From Paenibacillus sp. FSL H7-0357 (GTDB lineage Bacteria > Bacillota > Bacilli > Paenibacillales > Paenibacillaceae), in the NCBI RefSeq assembly GCF_000758525.1, contig NZ_CP009241.1:2666001-2730000 (forward strand): DNA of 64,000 nt. Direction: 5' to 3'. A model generated the notes under the pieces. The model did not search any database and had not been told where the DNA came from. It saw only the letters and a program-made list of their open reading frames with translations. Both the position numbers and the translations under genes were made by a program. Position 1 is the stretch's first letter. The number at the start of each line of letters is the position of its first letter. Positions 1-9,748 of the stretch are shown here, in pieces.

Positions 1-324
1 ATTGATTCCTCCCTGATGCAGGCGGGGCAGGTATTTGGCGGAAGCAAGACTTACGTGTTCCGCCGTATCCTGCTGCCGCTCATTCTTCCCGGAATGGCGG
101 CTGGCTGGATGATGACCTTCACCATCTCCGGCCGTGAATTGGTGGCCTCGCTGCTGATTCTGCCGCCGTCGATGCAGACGTCGGCGACTTATATCTTTGC
201 CCAGTTTGAACAAGGTGCAGTGGCGATGGGCATGGCAATGGCCGTAATCTCCGTAGGCGTTACAACTGCATTGCTGCTTGTAATTCAATACTTAAGTCCA
301 GACAGAAAGCGGAGACAACTATGA
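1..324 (+). CDS. ABC transporter permease, ferric-ion type, C-terminal part
   Basis: The reading frame is open from base 1 and stops at TGA 322-324, so the N-terminus lies outside the window. The visible 107 residues hold the cytoplasmic EAA-type loop (around QAGQVFGGSKTYVFRRILLP), which docks on the ATPase, then hydrophobic segments typical of the last membrane spans of binding-protein-dependent permeases. The loop and the GRELVASLLILPP segment resemble the FbpB/AfuB class that imports ferric iron or related solutes; the substrate is inference. The stop overlaps the next start (ATGA at 321-324), so the two genes are translationally coupled. Confidence 0.85.
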   Translation: MDSSLMQAGQVFGGSKTYVFRRILLPLILPGMAAGWMMTFTISGRELVASLLILPPSMQTSATYIFAQFEQGAVAMGMAMAVISVGVTTALLLVIQYLSPDRKRRQL

Positions 325-1628
325 CCAAGCTGACCATATGGGGGGGCGCCGGGGAGCATGGGCGCTCCTCCTACCTTTTACAGGGTAAGGAAGCCTGTAT
401 TTTGCTCGATTGTGGTGTGAAGAAGGAAGGGAAAGGAGAGTATCCGCTGCTGGATGCCGCGGTTATTCCGCAGCTTCAAGCGGTCTTTCTATCCCATGCC
501 CATGAGGACCATTCGATGGCCCTTCCGCTGCTTTATAAATATGGCTATAAGGGGAAAGTATGGACAACACGCGATACCGTCAGGCAGCTGCCCGGCTATT
601 TCGAGGCGTGGAGCCGGTATGCGGCCGCTGAGTCAGCCAGGCTGCCTTATGGAGATGAAGACAAGCAGGCGATGGAATTTATGTTTCTGGACGAGCAGGC
701 CGGACCCCGCAGCTGGCTGAACGTTGCACCCGGCCTGCGTGTGCAGTGGGGACGAACCGGACATCTGGCTGGTGCGGTATGGCTTGCCCTGGAGTGGGAG
801 GGGAAGACGGTCTACTTCTCCGGTGATTACACCGAGGAGTCGCAGCTGCTGGCAGTGGACCGGCCACAGGCGCTGTTCTTGTCCGGGCCTGAGGCAGGCA
901 GGGAGCAAGGAGACGCCGATCTGGCCATCATCGACGCCGCCTACGGAGCGGATCCCGAAGAGCAGCATGTGAAATTGCTGCAGCTGGAGACTGCGGTCCG
1001 GGATACTTTAGAAGGCAGCGGCTGTGTGCTGCTGCCGATGCCGCTGCAAGGCCGGGGCCAGGAGCTGCTCATCTGGGCTGCTGAGCGGTTTCCACAAGCG
1101 CAGCTTGTGGTGGAAGAAGCTCTGCTGGCTCCGCTCCGGGCGTTGCGAACCCGTTCAGCTTGGCTGAGAGATGAGGCTTCCGGCTGCATTGAACAGCTCC
1201 TGAACAGCAGGAACTTGGAAGCAGTCTCCAGTCCTTCCGAGCGGAAGGAGGCACTGCGGCAGCGGAAGAATAAGATAATCTTCACGAACGACGCACTGCT
1301 CCAGTCGCCTACAGCCCAGTGGTATTACCGGCAGCTGCTTGATGTTCCCGGCAGCCATGTGATTTTTACAGGCCATTTGCCTGAAGGCAGCTTTGGCCGC
1401 AACCTGCTTGGGCAGCAAGGCAGCGGCAGCTGCATGGTTTCACTGATCCGCTACAAGGTGCATCAAGGCCTTCCTGACATCCGCCGGATGCTGCGGGCTG
1501 TTCCAAGCCGCCGCACAGTGCTGGTTCATGCCCCTAAGAAGCAGACGGATCAGGTGCTTTCCATCCTGGAGGAAGAAGGGTTTACGGGACTGTATTCTCT
1601 GCTTCCCGGGGATAGTATCTCCTTCTGA
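321..1628 (+). CDS. MBL-fold metallo-hydrolase, beta-CASP-like
   Basis: This 435-residue protein has the metallo-beta-lactamase signature SHAHEDH (His59-x-His61-x-Asp63-His64). Further probable metal ligands lie in GRTGHLAGA (His near 150) and FSGDYTEES (Asp near 169). The remaining half, with FTNDALLQSP and a terminal LVHAPKKQTDQ segment, resembles the beta-CASP insert and closing motif of RNA-processing or nuclease-type enzymes, though it is shorter than RNase J. It has no signal peptide and is probably cytoplasmic. It overlaps the upstream permease gene by four bases, so it belongs to that transport operon, an unusual partner for an RNase-like enzyme. Its substrate is not known from sequence. 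A strong terminator follows at 1650. Confidence 0.8.
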   Translation: MTKLTIWGGAGEHGRSSYLLQGKEACILLDCGVKKEGKGEYPLLDAAVIPQLQAVFLSHAHEDHSMALPLLYKYGYKGKVWTTRDTVRQLPGYFEAWSRYAAAESARLPYGDEDKQAMEFMFLDEQAGPRSWLNVAPGLRVQWGRTGHLAGAVWLALEWEGKTVYFSGDYTEESQLLAVDRPQALFLSGPEAGREQGDADLAIIDAAYGADPEEQHVKLLQLETAVRDTLEGSGCVLLPMPLQGRGQELLIWAAERFPQAQLVVEEALLAPLRALRTRSAWLRDEASGCIEQLLNSRNLEAVSSPSERKEALRQRKNKIIFTNDALLQSPTAQWYYRQLLDVPGSHVIFTGHLPEGSFGRNLLGQQGSGSCMVSLIRYKVHQGLPDIRRMLRAVPSRRTVLVHAPKKQTDQVLSILEEEGFTGLYSLLPGDSISF

Positions 1629-1649
1629 TGCACCCGAATACCTCCTTTC

Positions 1650-1690
1650 AGACAGCAAGCCAGCTCGACATCTGAGCTGGCTTGCTGTCT
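1650..1690. terminator. intrinsic terminator, bidirectional
   Basis: A perfect 17-bp inverted repeat (AGACAGCAAGCCAGCTC, 7-nt loop) lies between the converging hydrolase (+) and permease (-) genes. It has only a modest T-rich tail on the plus side and could serve both strands. Confidence 0.8.
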
Positions 1691-1761
1691 GTTTGCTGTT
1701 TATCTACTAAACCCAGCGGTCCGCAAAAGGGCGGTTCAATGGGTTATTCAAATAGCTGCTG

Positions 1762-4164
1762 TTATTCCGTGACCAGAACCCGTGGTGAAGTGCTGCGGAT
1801 AACGCTGGAGGCGATCCAGCAGCCGAGACCGGCCACGGTTATACTAAGCAAAGCGAGGAAGGAGATGCCAGCCCACTGCATTAGGAGCGGCAGCTTGACA
1901 ATACCATAGGAGGAGAGCAGCCCTCTTAATATGCCGGGGAGGAGGAATACCCCGCAGCCGATGCCGAGAACCGCCCCGGCCGCGGACAGCGCTACAATGC
2001 TCCAGGTTACTGCACCCCGGATGTTATTCGAAGTCAGCCCGATGGATTTGTAGATGCCATAGGTCTTGGTTTCCTTGCGGATATGAATCCGGCAGGTACT
2101 GTAAATAATGAGGCAGGTGACCAGCAGAAACAGCAGGCTCAGAATGCTCATCGGAATGATCAGGACCGCCGTAGCTTCCTTGAATACCGAATCGAGCAGG
2201 GTTTGCTGTTTGATGGCCTGAATTCCAGGGCCATATTTGTCATTCAGCTGCTGCACTATCTTTTCTGCATCATCGTCGTTTATTAAATTCAAGTAAGCTG
2301 TATCAGGGTGAAACTGGGTGAGCGCATCCGAGGTTATTCTGGCCTGATTGGACATATTGGCAATCGACTGATAAATGCCGGTCACTGTGAAGGTGTGCCG
2401 CTCTCCTTCAACATACAGCTCTATAACATCTCCGAGCTCTTTCCCGAGCTGCCTGGAGATGTTGATGCCGATGGATATTTCATTCCGGTTGACCGGATTT
2501 CTGCCGTTTATGGAGGCGAAGCCCACCTCATCCAGACTCCCTTCTACGGCATTAAGCGGAATGCTGAGGGATTGTGAAACATCGTCCACCTTCCCGGAGC
2601 TTCGCATGGTTTCCGCAGACACAACGCCGATGGATTGGCCCGCCCAGTTAAGGTTCAGGATAGCGGGATCGGCCTTAACCTCGGCATTCAGAGCTTCACG
2701 GTCGAAATCCGCTTCGTTCACGACCATGACAACAATATCAGAGGCATCATAACCCCAGAGCGGCGAGGTTTTCTGCATTTGATAGATGCTGTTCAGGAGG
2801 ACGAAGCCGAAGACCAGCACTGACGTTGTAACGGTGGTCAGAATAAGCATCAGGATAGAGCCCTTAAGATTTTTGGTTACATTTCTCAGCCCGATGACAG
2901 CAGGAACCGGCCAGCGCTCAAACTCACGGCCCCGCTTTCCCCGGCCTTTCGAACGTTTGCCAAGGCTGCTGTGCGAAGCTTCAGACATGCCATAACGAAT
3001 GGCCTGCATCGGCTGGATGGAACGGGTTTTGCTGGCATAAATCCACACGCATACAAGAATCAGCAGCAGCATCCCTGCTCCGACCATCCAATCAGTCCAA
3101 GCTCCCTGGAGCCGGATCGAGGAATGATCTGTTTTTAAGAAGGATAGAGACTGTTCAATAATAACTCCCGATAGAAAGCGGCTGATCCATAGCCCGGGCA
3201 GGATGGACAGCAGTGCAAGAAAACTGTACTGGGCAACGTAGGTGCCAATAATCTGCCTTGAAGTCAGACCCATGGATTTGAAAATCCCGATGGTTTTGTA
3301 ATTGGCCAGAATTGCATCCGAAATCGTAAAGCTGATCGTAAACAAGGCAACCAGCATCATTACAATGCCAAGGAAGCTCATGACAAAACCGATGATCTTA
3401 TTCATGATAAAGTAGAAAGCTGAAATTTGCTCATAGCTGTTCATCTCTTCCATAAATGGAGTGCCCAGAAATTTCTCAAACCGTTCCCAATAATCAGCAC
3501 GCTGGCTGTAGTCAGCGAAACGGAGTCCCAGAATATATGAATCTGTGTCTTGAACAGAGCTTAGATCCTGCTGGTAGTCGCTGCTGTTCATCCAGATCCG
3601 CGCTGTTGTGGAAAAGGGCCCTCCCAGCGGAAGGTCGATCACGACAGCAGATACAGTTAAGCTAAGAGGAGTATTGCCTGTCTTGAACTGAAGCTCGTCA
3701 CCAATGGAAACATCATATTTATAGGCGAGCGAGGTTGGAATCCAAATCGTACCCTGTTCAGGATGAGCAGTCTCCGGTCCTTGGGCAAATACAAGCTCAT
3801 CTGTGCCAAAAGGCCGGTCCGGTGTATTCATCATATACAAATACAGGTTGGGGATATCTTCTCCGCGGTGTTTAACTCCTGCCAAAGGCTTGTAAGGCAG
3901 CAGCACGGATGCCGTTACGCCATCCTGCTGGGACCACCACTGGGCTGACTTCTGCGGATTGTGAAGACCTCTGCTGAACATTAATAGTTCATGGGAGCCT
4001 TTAGTGTCGCGATGCAGGCTTTCGTAAAGATCTTCCGAGTTGGAAATAACGGTTATCGCGGTGTTCGTCAGCAGCGTGGACAGCAGAATAAGCAGCGCAA
4101 TCAGACTGTTCTGAACTTTGCGTTTCCTCAGATTCCCCCAGCAAATCGTCATTATTGCATGCAT
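1762..4164 (-). CDS. FtsX/MacB-type ABC transporter permease
   Basis: This 800-residue membrane protein has the layout of a long FtsX-family permease: one N-terminal span, a roughly 200-residue extracytoplasmic domain, a three-span FtsX core (residues about 250-400), then a second copy with an external domain (about 470-640) and a final three-span core ending near residue 790. KTIGIFKSMGLTSRQIIGTY and its C-terminal counterpart KTYGIYKSIGLTSNNIRGAV are the matching cytoplasmic coupling motifs. The start overlaps the ATPase stop (TAATG), and AGGGAG precedes it. FtsX-type permeases beside two-component systems usually sense or expel peptide antibiotics or lipoproteins; the substrate here is unknown. 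Confidence 0.88.
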   Translation of the reverse strand: MHAIMTICWGNLRKRKVQNSLIALLILLSTLLTNTAITVISNSEDLYESLHRDTKGSHELLMFSRGLHNPQKSAQWWSQQDGVTASVLLPYKPLAGVKHRGEDIPNLYLYMMNTPDRPFGTDELVFAQGPETAHPEQGTIWIPTSLAYKYDVSIGDELQFKTGNTPLSLTVSAVVIDLPLGGPFSTTARIWMNSSDYQQDLSSVQDTDSYILGLRFADYSQRADYWERFEKFLGTPFMEEMNSYEQISAFYFIMNKIIGFVMSFLGIVMMLVALFTISFTISDAILANYKTIGIFKSMGLTSRQIIGTYVAQYSFLALLSILPGLWISRFLSGVIIEQSLSFLKTDHSSIRLQGAWTDWMVGAGMLLLILVCVWIYASKTRSIQPMQAIRYGMSEASHSSLGKRSKGRGKRGREFERWPVPAVIGLRNVTKNLKGSILMLILTTVTTSVLVFGFVLLNSIYQMQKTSPLWGYDASDIVVMVVNEADFDREALNAEVKADPAILNLNWAGQSIGVVSAETMRSSGKVDDVSQSLSIPLNAVEGSLDEVGFASINGRNPVNRNEISIGINISRQLGKELGDVIELYVEGERHTFTVTGIYQSIANMSNQARITSDALTQFHPDTAYLNLINDDDAEKIVQQLNDKYGPGIQAIKQQTLLDSVFKEATAVLIIPMSILSLLFLLVTCLIIYSTCRIHIRKETKTYGIYKSIGLTSNNIRGAVTWSIVALSAAGAVLGIGCGVFLLPGILRGLLSSYGIVKLPLLMQWAGISFLALLSITVAGLGCWIASSVIRSTSPRVLVTE

Positions 4165-4931
4165 TACGTATGGCTCCCTTCACGGGAGATGTAGGAGAAG
4201 ATGAGGGACTCTCTGTCCTGCAGCTGATCAGGGGTAAAAGCACCAAGCTCCAGCACGCCGCCAACCTGACCATCGCGGATAAAGATCAGCCGGTTCGCAC
4301 GGCAGGCTGATTTGATATCATGAGTGACCATGACGATGGATTGTCCCTCGGCATTCATGCTTGTCAAAATATCGAGTACCGCAACGCCCTGATCATAATT
4401 CAGGCTTCCTGTCGGCTCATCTGCAAAAATGATCTCAGGCGTATTGATTAATGCCCTCGCAATAGCAGCTCTTTGCTGCTGGCCCCCAGACACTTCGGCT
4501 GGCAGCCGGTGCTGCTGCTCTTCAATGCTCATGGCCTTCATCAGCGACAAGGCTTTCTGCTTCACTTCACGCCGTGGTCTTGCTGCAACATAGCCGGGTA
4601 AAGCGATATTTTCCAGCAGTGTCAGATCGGGCACAAGATTGCTGCTCTGATAGATATATCCGATTTTCCTAGCCCTCAGCCCGGAAAGCTCCTTCTCGGA
4701 GAAGCTGTCCATACGCTGCTGGCTGAAATGGACTTCACCTGCGGTCACCGTGTCCAAACCGCTAAGCAAGTAGAGCAGCGTTGATTTTCCCGACCCGGAA
4801 TCTCCCATAATTACGGTGAAATCCCCTTGGTAGATGTCCAAATCAATATTTCGGATGGCGTGGAATTGCTCGCTGCCGGTGGAATAGGTTTTACACAGGT
4901 TTTTGGTATGAAGTATCGCGGTTTTCGGCAT
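4164..4931 (-). CDS. ABC transporter ATP-binding protein (MacB/LolD type)
   Basis: This is a 255-residue nucleotide-binding subunit with Walker A GDSGSGKSTLL, signature VSGGQQQRAAIARAL, Walker B IIFADEPTGSL and switch histidine VMVTHD. The start at 4931 (MPKTAILHTK) is chosen because GGAGGG lies eight bases upstream; an in-frame ATG at 4985 has no such site. The stop shares one base with the permease start, so the two subunits are co-translated. Order and strand place it in one module with the kinase and regulator at 5031-7196, although about 100 bp separates it from the kinase stop. Confidence 0.93.
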   Translation of the reverse strand: MPKTAILHTKNLCKTYSTGSEQFHAIRNIDLDIYQGDFTVIMGDSGSGKSTLLYLLSGLDTVTAGEVHFSQQRMDSFSEKELSGLRARKIGYIYQSSNLVPDLTLLENIALPGYVAARPRREVKQKALSLMKAMSIEEQQHRLPAEVSGGQQQRAAIARALINTPEIIFADEPTGSLNYDQGVAVLDILTSMNAEGQSIVMVTHDIKSACRANRLIFIRDGQVGGVLELGAFTPDQLQDRESLIFSYISREGSHT

Positions 4932-5030
4932 GCATAAATCCCTCCAGTTATCATTTTCCTTCATTGTAGAGGGGGAATCTTGCAATAAGCTTATCAGGTT
5001 ATTAATAAATTATTACAAGGCAAGGAGCTG

Positions 5031-6473
5031 TCAGCATATAGGCAGGGTGAAATAAAATTCGGTCCCCTGATGTTTGGCGCTTTTAAAGGAAATGGTGCCA
5101 TGATGGGCTTCAATAATATGTTTGCAGATCGACAGACCCAGTCCGGACCCCTCATTGAACCGCTTCTCAAATTGTGAAGGCGCATGTCCCTGAAAATAAC
5201 GTTCAAAGATAAAGGGCATGTCCTGCGGCAGAATTCCCTCGCCTGTATCGGATACGGTCACCGTAAGCTGATGCTGTTCCTGAACGATGGCTACCCGGAT
5301 CGTATCTCCGGCAGAAGTATGCTTCAGCGCATTGGCGATAAGATTGGATAGAAGCTGTTCGATTCGGACAGGATCTATGCGGATTAGCACGTTTGGGATT
5401 TCGGAAGGCTCAGTAAATTCCACGCCCGCCGTACGGATATAAGGGCCCATCGGTCTGAGGATGGACTCGAAAATCTCCTTGCTGTAATGCTCCACGGGAT
5501 GTACAGAAATTTGGTCCAAATCTCTTAAAGCATGCACCAGCAGATCCTCGACCAGCATGGCCATCTTGTTGGCTTGCGCCTGCATAATCTCCATATACGC
5601 CATAACCGCCGGCAGATCGGAACAGACCCCTTCGCGGATCGCCTCAATGTAGGCTTTTACGATGGTCAGCGGTGTTTTCAAATCATGTGAAATATTGGAG
5701 ATGAGCTCCTTCTGGGCCTTGCTCTGCGCTTCTTTCTGCATGCTTAGCGTCATAATTTCACTCCGCATTTGATCAAATACGGCGTAGACCTCACCGATTT
5801 CATCCTGCTTTGCATATTCGGCTTTCTGCCCGTAGTTCCCCTTGAGAATGGCCTCGGCATGATCCTTTAAACCGTTAACCGGATGAAGGAGGTCGTGATT
5901 GATTTTGTACCGGAGCCGGAATAGAAGCAGCAGCACGAGGAGCAAGGCTATCATCAGCAGAGTGAACATGGCAGGAAAAGACGCAGTTTGCCTGTAAGCG
6001 AGGAGTGAGCCAGGCAAGGTGAAGATCGCATTTCCAGCCTGCACTCCAGAATCAGGATCAACAACCGGGAAGGCCAGCTTGAACATTTCCTGTGCTGTTT
6101 TGGAGCTGTATAGATCATAATGCAGATCACTTTTAAGATTCAGCTTGTCCTTATTCATGGAATGTGGAGCAGAAGAGTCGAAAAGAAGGGTACCGTCAAG
6201 GCCAGTGTATTGCAGGTGGAGCTGCTTCTCTTCACTCCACTTACGCAGTTCTTCCCGTATCCTGTTCTGACTGGAGACTTCGGTGTGATGCTGCTCCAGA
6301 ACCAGCATAATGCCGCTTATCTCAATACGCGCCTGATTCACCACTTCGTCCGGAAGAACATCCTGCTCCGTAGCCGAAAGTCTATACTGAATGAACGCCG
6401 CGCAGCCCCCCATAATTACAATACAAGCGATGACTGAGGCGAACCACGGTTTAAACCAATTTCTCCAATACAT
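5031..6473 (-). CDS. sensor histidine kinase
   Basis: This 480-residue membrane kinase has a span near residues 11-30, an extracytoplasmic sensor domain of about 135 residues, a second span near 166-187, a HAMP linker (about 188-245), the phospho-acceptor motif NISHDLKTP with His263, and an HATPase_c domain with N-box NLIANALKH, G1 DTGEGI and G2 GSGLGLSI. The large external domain distinguishes it from the short intramembrane-sensing BceS kinases, so it probably senses an extracellular ligand directly. It lies 24 bp after its response regulator and ahead of the ABC genes, which it presumably controls. Confidence 0.92.
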   Translation of the reverse strand: MYWRNWFKPWFASVIACIVIMGGCAAFIQYRLSATEQDVLPDEVVNQARIEISGIMLVLEQHHTEVSSQNRIREELRKWSEEKQLHLQYTGLDGTLLFDSSAPHSMNKDKLNLKSDLHYDLYSSKTAQEMFKLAFPVVDPDSGVQAGNAIFTLPGSLLAYRQTASFPAMFTLLMIALLLVLLLLFRLRYKINHDLLHPVNGLKDHAEAILKGNYGQKAEYAKQDEIGEVYAVFDQMRSEIMTLSMQKEAQSKAQKELISNISHDLKTPLTIVKAYIEAIREGVCSDLPAVMAYMEIMQAQANKMAMLVEDLLVHALRDLDQISVHPVEHYSKEIFESILRPMGPYIRTAGVEFTEPSEIPNVLIRIDPVRIEQLLSNLIANALKHTSAGDTIRVAIVQEQHQLTVTVSDTGEGILPQDMPFIFERYFQGHAPSQFEKRFNEGSGLGLSICKHIIEAHHGTISFKSAKHQGTEFYFTLPIC

Positions 6474-6497
6474 AGTTCAGCTGCTCCATTCTTTGAT

Positions 6498-7196
6498 TTA
6501 ATCCAGGTTGAATTTATAGCCGACTCCCCATACGGTTTTGAGATACTCAGGATTGGAGGGGTCCGCTTCAAGCTTCTCCCGCAGCCGGCGGATGTACACG
6601 GTAATGGTGCTCTCATCCCCATAGGAGGTGTAGCCCCAGATTTGATCGAGCAGCTGGCTCTTGGAAAATACCTGGTTTCTGTGCTCGGCCAAAAAGAACA
6701 GCAGCTCAAATTCCTTGGCAGACAACGAAATCTCACGACCGCCTTGCGTTACTTTATAGGCTTTTTTGTCGATGGTCAGGGTACCGATAGAAATCAGTTC
6801 ATCCTGCGGCAACGGATTTCCGAGACTCTCCATTCTGCGCAGGTGAGCCTGAATTCTTGCCACCAGCTCGCTGAGGGAAAAGGGCTTGGTCATATAATCA
6901 TCCGCACCGAATCCCAGCCCCAGCACTTTATCGGTATCGCTGCTGCGGGCGCTTAGAATGAGGATTGGCGTCCGGGTTTTATCGCGGATTTGTCTGCACA
7001 GCTCAATCCCGTTTGCATCAGGCAGCATGATATCCAGAATAATGAAATCGGGCTGTACTGCTTCAAGCAGCCGAAGACCGTCCACGCCATTGTCTGCAAT
7101 ATGTACGTCAAAACCCTGCAATGTAATATAATCCTTCAGAATACGGGAAATGTCCTGTTCATCTTCAATGATGAGAATCCGTTTGCGTTGCTGCAT
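6498..7196 (-). CDS. OmpR/PhoB-family response regulator
   Basis: This 232-residue regulator has a receiver domain with the acidic pair Glu11-Asp12, phospho-acceptor Asp55 in IILDIMLPD and conserved Lys in YMTKPFS. A C-terminal winged helix follows (LSAKEFELLFFLAEHRNQVF ... YIRRLREKLE ... WGVGYKF). TAGGAG lies just upstream of the ATG. It is the first gene of the minus-strand module and faces the MalT-like gene across a 190-bp divergent promoter region. It likely activates the downstream ABC transporter genes on phosphorylation by the adjacent kinase. Confidence 0.93.
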   Translation of the reverse strand: MQQRKRILIIEDEQDISRILKDYITLQGFDVHIADNGVDGLRLLEAVQPDFIILDIMLPDANGIELCRQIRDKTRTPILILSARSSDTDKVLGLGFGADDYMTKPFSLSELVARIQAHLRRMESLGNPLPQDELISIGTLTIDKKAYKVTQGGREISLSAKEFELLFFLAEHRNQVFSKSQLLDQIWGYTSYGDESTITVYIRRLREKLEADPSNPEYLKTVWGVGYKFNLD

Positions 7197-7227
7197 CGTT
7201 TACACTCCTACTTGTTTATTACTTCCA

Positions 7228-7233
7228 TTATAT
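7228..7233 (-). promoter_or_regulatory. -10 element for the response-regulator operon
   Basis: On the minus strand this reads TATAAT, 32 bp before the regulator's ATG. Only a weak TAGTGA-like -35 is found 17 bp upstream, so activation by a regulator is plausible. Confidence 0.45.
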
Positions 7234-7296
7234 AGGGCATTCCGGAGATTCACTATAACTCCTTATGTTCTCTATGGTTTCGGGCAGAACATAGCT

Positions 7297-7325
7297 TTAT
7301 TATCGGAAGTATCGTCTGATATAAT
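7297..7325 (+). promoter_or_regulatory. promoter of the MalT-like gene
   Basis: TTATTA (7297-7302) and a perfect -10 TATAAT (7320-7325) are separated by 17 bp, about 60 bp before the start at 7387. The -35 is poor. Confidence 0.5.
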
Positions 7326-7386
7326 AGGATTAACTATACAAATTTAAAACATAGGGTTGCTTGCTGCAATTTGGAGGAAATACATA

Positions 7387-9723
7387 ATGATTGAAAGCAC
7401 AAAACTACACATCCCCCATGGCCGCAACTCCCTGGTACCCCGGCCAAGTCTGATGAACAAGATCAATGAAGGAATGACTGCAAGGCTGACTGTTGTATCA
7501 GCACCCGCCGGTTACGGGAAGTCAACAGCGTTAAGTGAATGGGTCAAATACAGCGGATCGCGTGCCGCCTGGGTATCCCTGGATAAGCAGGATAACGACT
7601 GGATCACATTTTGGAGCTATGTGGCAGCTGCGGTCGAGGAGCAGATTCCTGGGTTTGGTGCCAGAATCCGGCCTTTGCTTAAGAAAGGTTCCTCAATCTT
7701 CTCCGAGCCTGCACTGGACGTTATGCTGAATGAATTCAGAGAAACTGCTGCCGATCTGGTCATTATACTCGATGATTATCATTTCATCAGTCTCCCGGAA
7801 ATACATGATTCGCTGGTCTATCTACTCCAGCATTTGCCGCCTCATATTCACTTTTTTATCGCTGGCCGTACCGACCTGGCCATACTGTCCAGCATTATAA
7901 CGGAAGCAGTCACTGTACATAAAATTACTATGCAGGATTTGAGCTTCCAACTGGATGAAGGGATGATCTTCTTCCGGGAGACAACGGATTTAAGGTTGAC
8001 GAAGAAACAGGTGACACAGCTCTACCACCAGACCGAAGGCTGGATCAGCGGACTGCAGCTGGCCGCAATTGCTCTAAAGAGCAGCGATAACATCCCCCGC
8101 TCCATTGATGGCATTAGAGGCCAGCATCAGGACATCTCCCGCTATTTGCTGGAGGAAATGTTCTCTCATTTGCCTGAGCCCATACGCGTATTTCTATTGG
8201 AAACCTCGATCCTGAGCCGGATGAACCATTCCATCTGTGAAGTGGTAACCGGTCAGCCGGATTGCCAGGAGCAATTGGAGAGCCTGGAACAGCTGAATTT
8301 GTTCATTATCCCTTTGGACGATCAGAGAAACTGGTACCGGTATCATCATTTGCTGTCTGATTTCTTGCAGGAACAGCTGACAGCCGAAGATCCGGCAAAA
8401 ATAACTGAGGCCCATATCCATGTGGCGCATTGGTGGGAGCATTATGGATTTGAAGCGGAAGCGGTGGAACATTACTTGGAGGGCGAGCAATATGAGGACG
8501 CTGTCCGGTTGATTGAGAAGAATATCCTTCACCTTTTGCAATCCAGAAGTGTTGTGCTCAACCGATGGTTATCCGTCATTCCTGAGCATTATTTTGCCGG
8601 GAAACCAATGGTGGAAGTCTTCTATATCTCTGTGCTGCTCGGAGTAGGGAAATGGGAAGCAGCTTTTAATAGAATTAAGCAGGCTGAGGTCTCATTCCAA
8701 ACCCTGCAAGCCACTTTAAGCGAACAAGCATTTCATCAGGCGATGGGCAACATCTACTTTATGTGTTCGGTCTCCGCCTATCTGCGCAAAGACTTGGTAA
8801 GCATGTCGAAATACTTCGAAGAGATGGAGCAGCATATCCCGGAGGGCAGCTTTTTTCAAACGATGGGGCGCAACAGACACCAGGGATATGATGCCTTCGA
8901 CGATCATTTGGTCTATATTAACGATCTTCATTATGCAGAAGAGACACTGGTGAAGTGGATAACTGTCTGGGAGAGTAAGCGGGAATATCCTTTTGTAGGT
9001 TTCCTGTTTGTCTCCTATACCAAGCTGCTCTACGAGTGGAACCGCCTGGAGGAAGCTGCTATTTCTATTCATAAGGCGCTCAAGCGTGAGGATATTAAGC
9101 CTTATGCACGCATATTGATTCACCTTACCGTCAGCGCCGTGAGAATTCATACTGCCCAGGGGGATCCTGAAGGTGCTTCGGAGCTGCTTTCCGGTCTGGG
9201 CTCACAGATTGATTCCCCGGATCATTTGCTATTTATGAAAAGAGTTGAAGCGGAGCAAGCCTTCTTGGCACTGGAGCAGGGCCGGGTGGAAGAGGCCCGC
9301 GCCTGGCTGCAGAGCTGCGATGTAACCTTTACGGACGAGGTGTCTCCGAACCTTGTTGCCGAGCATCTGATCTTGGCGAGAGTGCTTGCGGCTTGCGAAC
9401 AATCAGATAACGCACTGCAGCTGTTGGAGCGGATGTATCAGTTATTATGCAAGGAGGACCGTCAGCGGGGCCAGATTCAGGTGCTGATCCTGCAGAGTGT
9501 ACTTTATCAGGGTATGGGGTTAACGGAGACGGCCCTTGTTAAATTGGGAGCCGCGTTGCAATTGGCACAGCCGCAGGGCTATATCCGCAGCTTTATTGAC
9601 GAAGGCACTGCTATGAAAGAGCTGCTAACCTCTTATTTGAAGCTGGGGCGGGAGAGCAATATGCGCAAGCGTACCGAGGTTTCCACGGAGTATGTGGAGC
9701 GGCTGCTGCAGAGTTTTGAATAG
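7387..9723 (+). CDS. MalT/LuxR-like STAND ATPase regulator lacking its HTH domain
   Basis: This 778-residue protein begins like LAL/MalT regulators: KLHIPHGRNSLVPRPSL, then Walker A SAPAGYGKSTAL and Walker B-like DLVIILDDYHFI. The winged-helix and arm regions follow, then a long TPR-rich sensor domain (about residues 400-770). The start is set at 7387 by GGAGGA nine bases upstream; an ATG at 7357 lacks a site. Family members continue after a motif like YVERLLQSFE into a roughly 65-residue LuxR helix-turn-helix, but here a TAG follows at once and a terminator lies 26 bp on. The protein therefore has the ATP-driven sensor without the DNA-binding module. It may be a signalling scaffold, a dominant-negative regulator or a truncated gene. 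Confidence 0.85.
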   Translation: MIESTKLHIPHGRNSLVPRPSLMNKINEGMTARLTVVSAPAGYGKSTALSEWVKYSGSRAAWVSLDKQDNDWITFWSYVAAAVEEQIPGFGARIRPLLKKGSSIFSEPALDVMLNEFRETAADLVIILDDYHFISLPEIHDSLVYLLQHLPPHIHFFIAGRTDLAILSSIITEAVTVHKITMQDLSFQLDEGMIFFRETTDLRLTKKQVTQLYHQTEGWISGLQLAAIALKSSDNIPRSIDGIRGQHQDISRYLLEEMFSHLPEPIRVFLLETSILSRMNHSICEVVTGQPDCQEQLESLEQLNLFIIPLDDQRNWYRYHHLLSDFLQEQLTAEDPAKITEAHIHVAHWWEHYGFEAEAVEHYLEGEQYEDAVRLIEKNILHLLQSRSVVLNRWLSVIPEHYFAGKPMVEVFYISVLLGVGKWEAAFNRIKQAEVSFQTLQATLSEQAFHQAMGNIYFMCSVSAYLRKDLVSMSKYFEEMEQHIPEGSFFQTMGRNRHQGYDAFDDHLVYINDLHYAEETLVKWITVWESKREYPFVGFLFVSYTKLLYEWNRLEEAAISIHKALKREDIKPYARILIHLTVSAVRIHTAQGDPEGASELLSGLGSQIDSPDHLLFMKRVEAEQAFLALEQGRVEEARAWLQSCDVTFTDEVSPNLVAEHLILARVLAACEQSDNALQLLERMYQLLCKEDRQRGQIQVLILQSVLYQGMGLTETALVKLGAALQLAQPQGYIRSFIDEGTAMKELLTSYLKLGRESNMRKRTEVSTEYVERLLQSFE

Positions 9724-9748
9724 AGGGTAACTCTCTGGCAATGCATCC

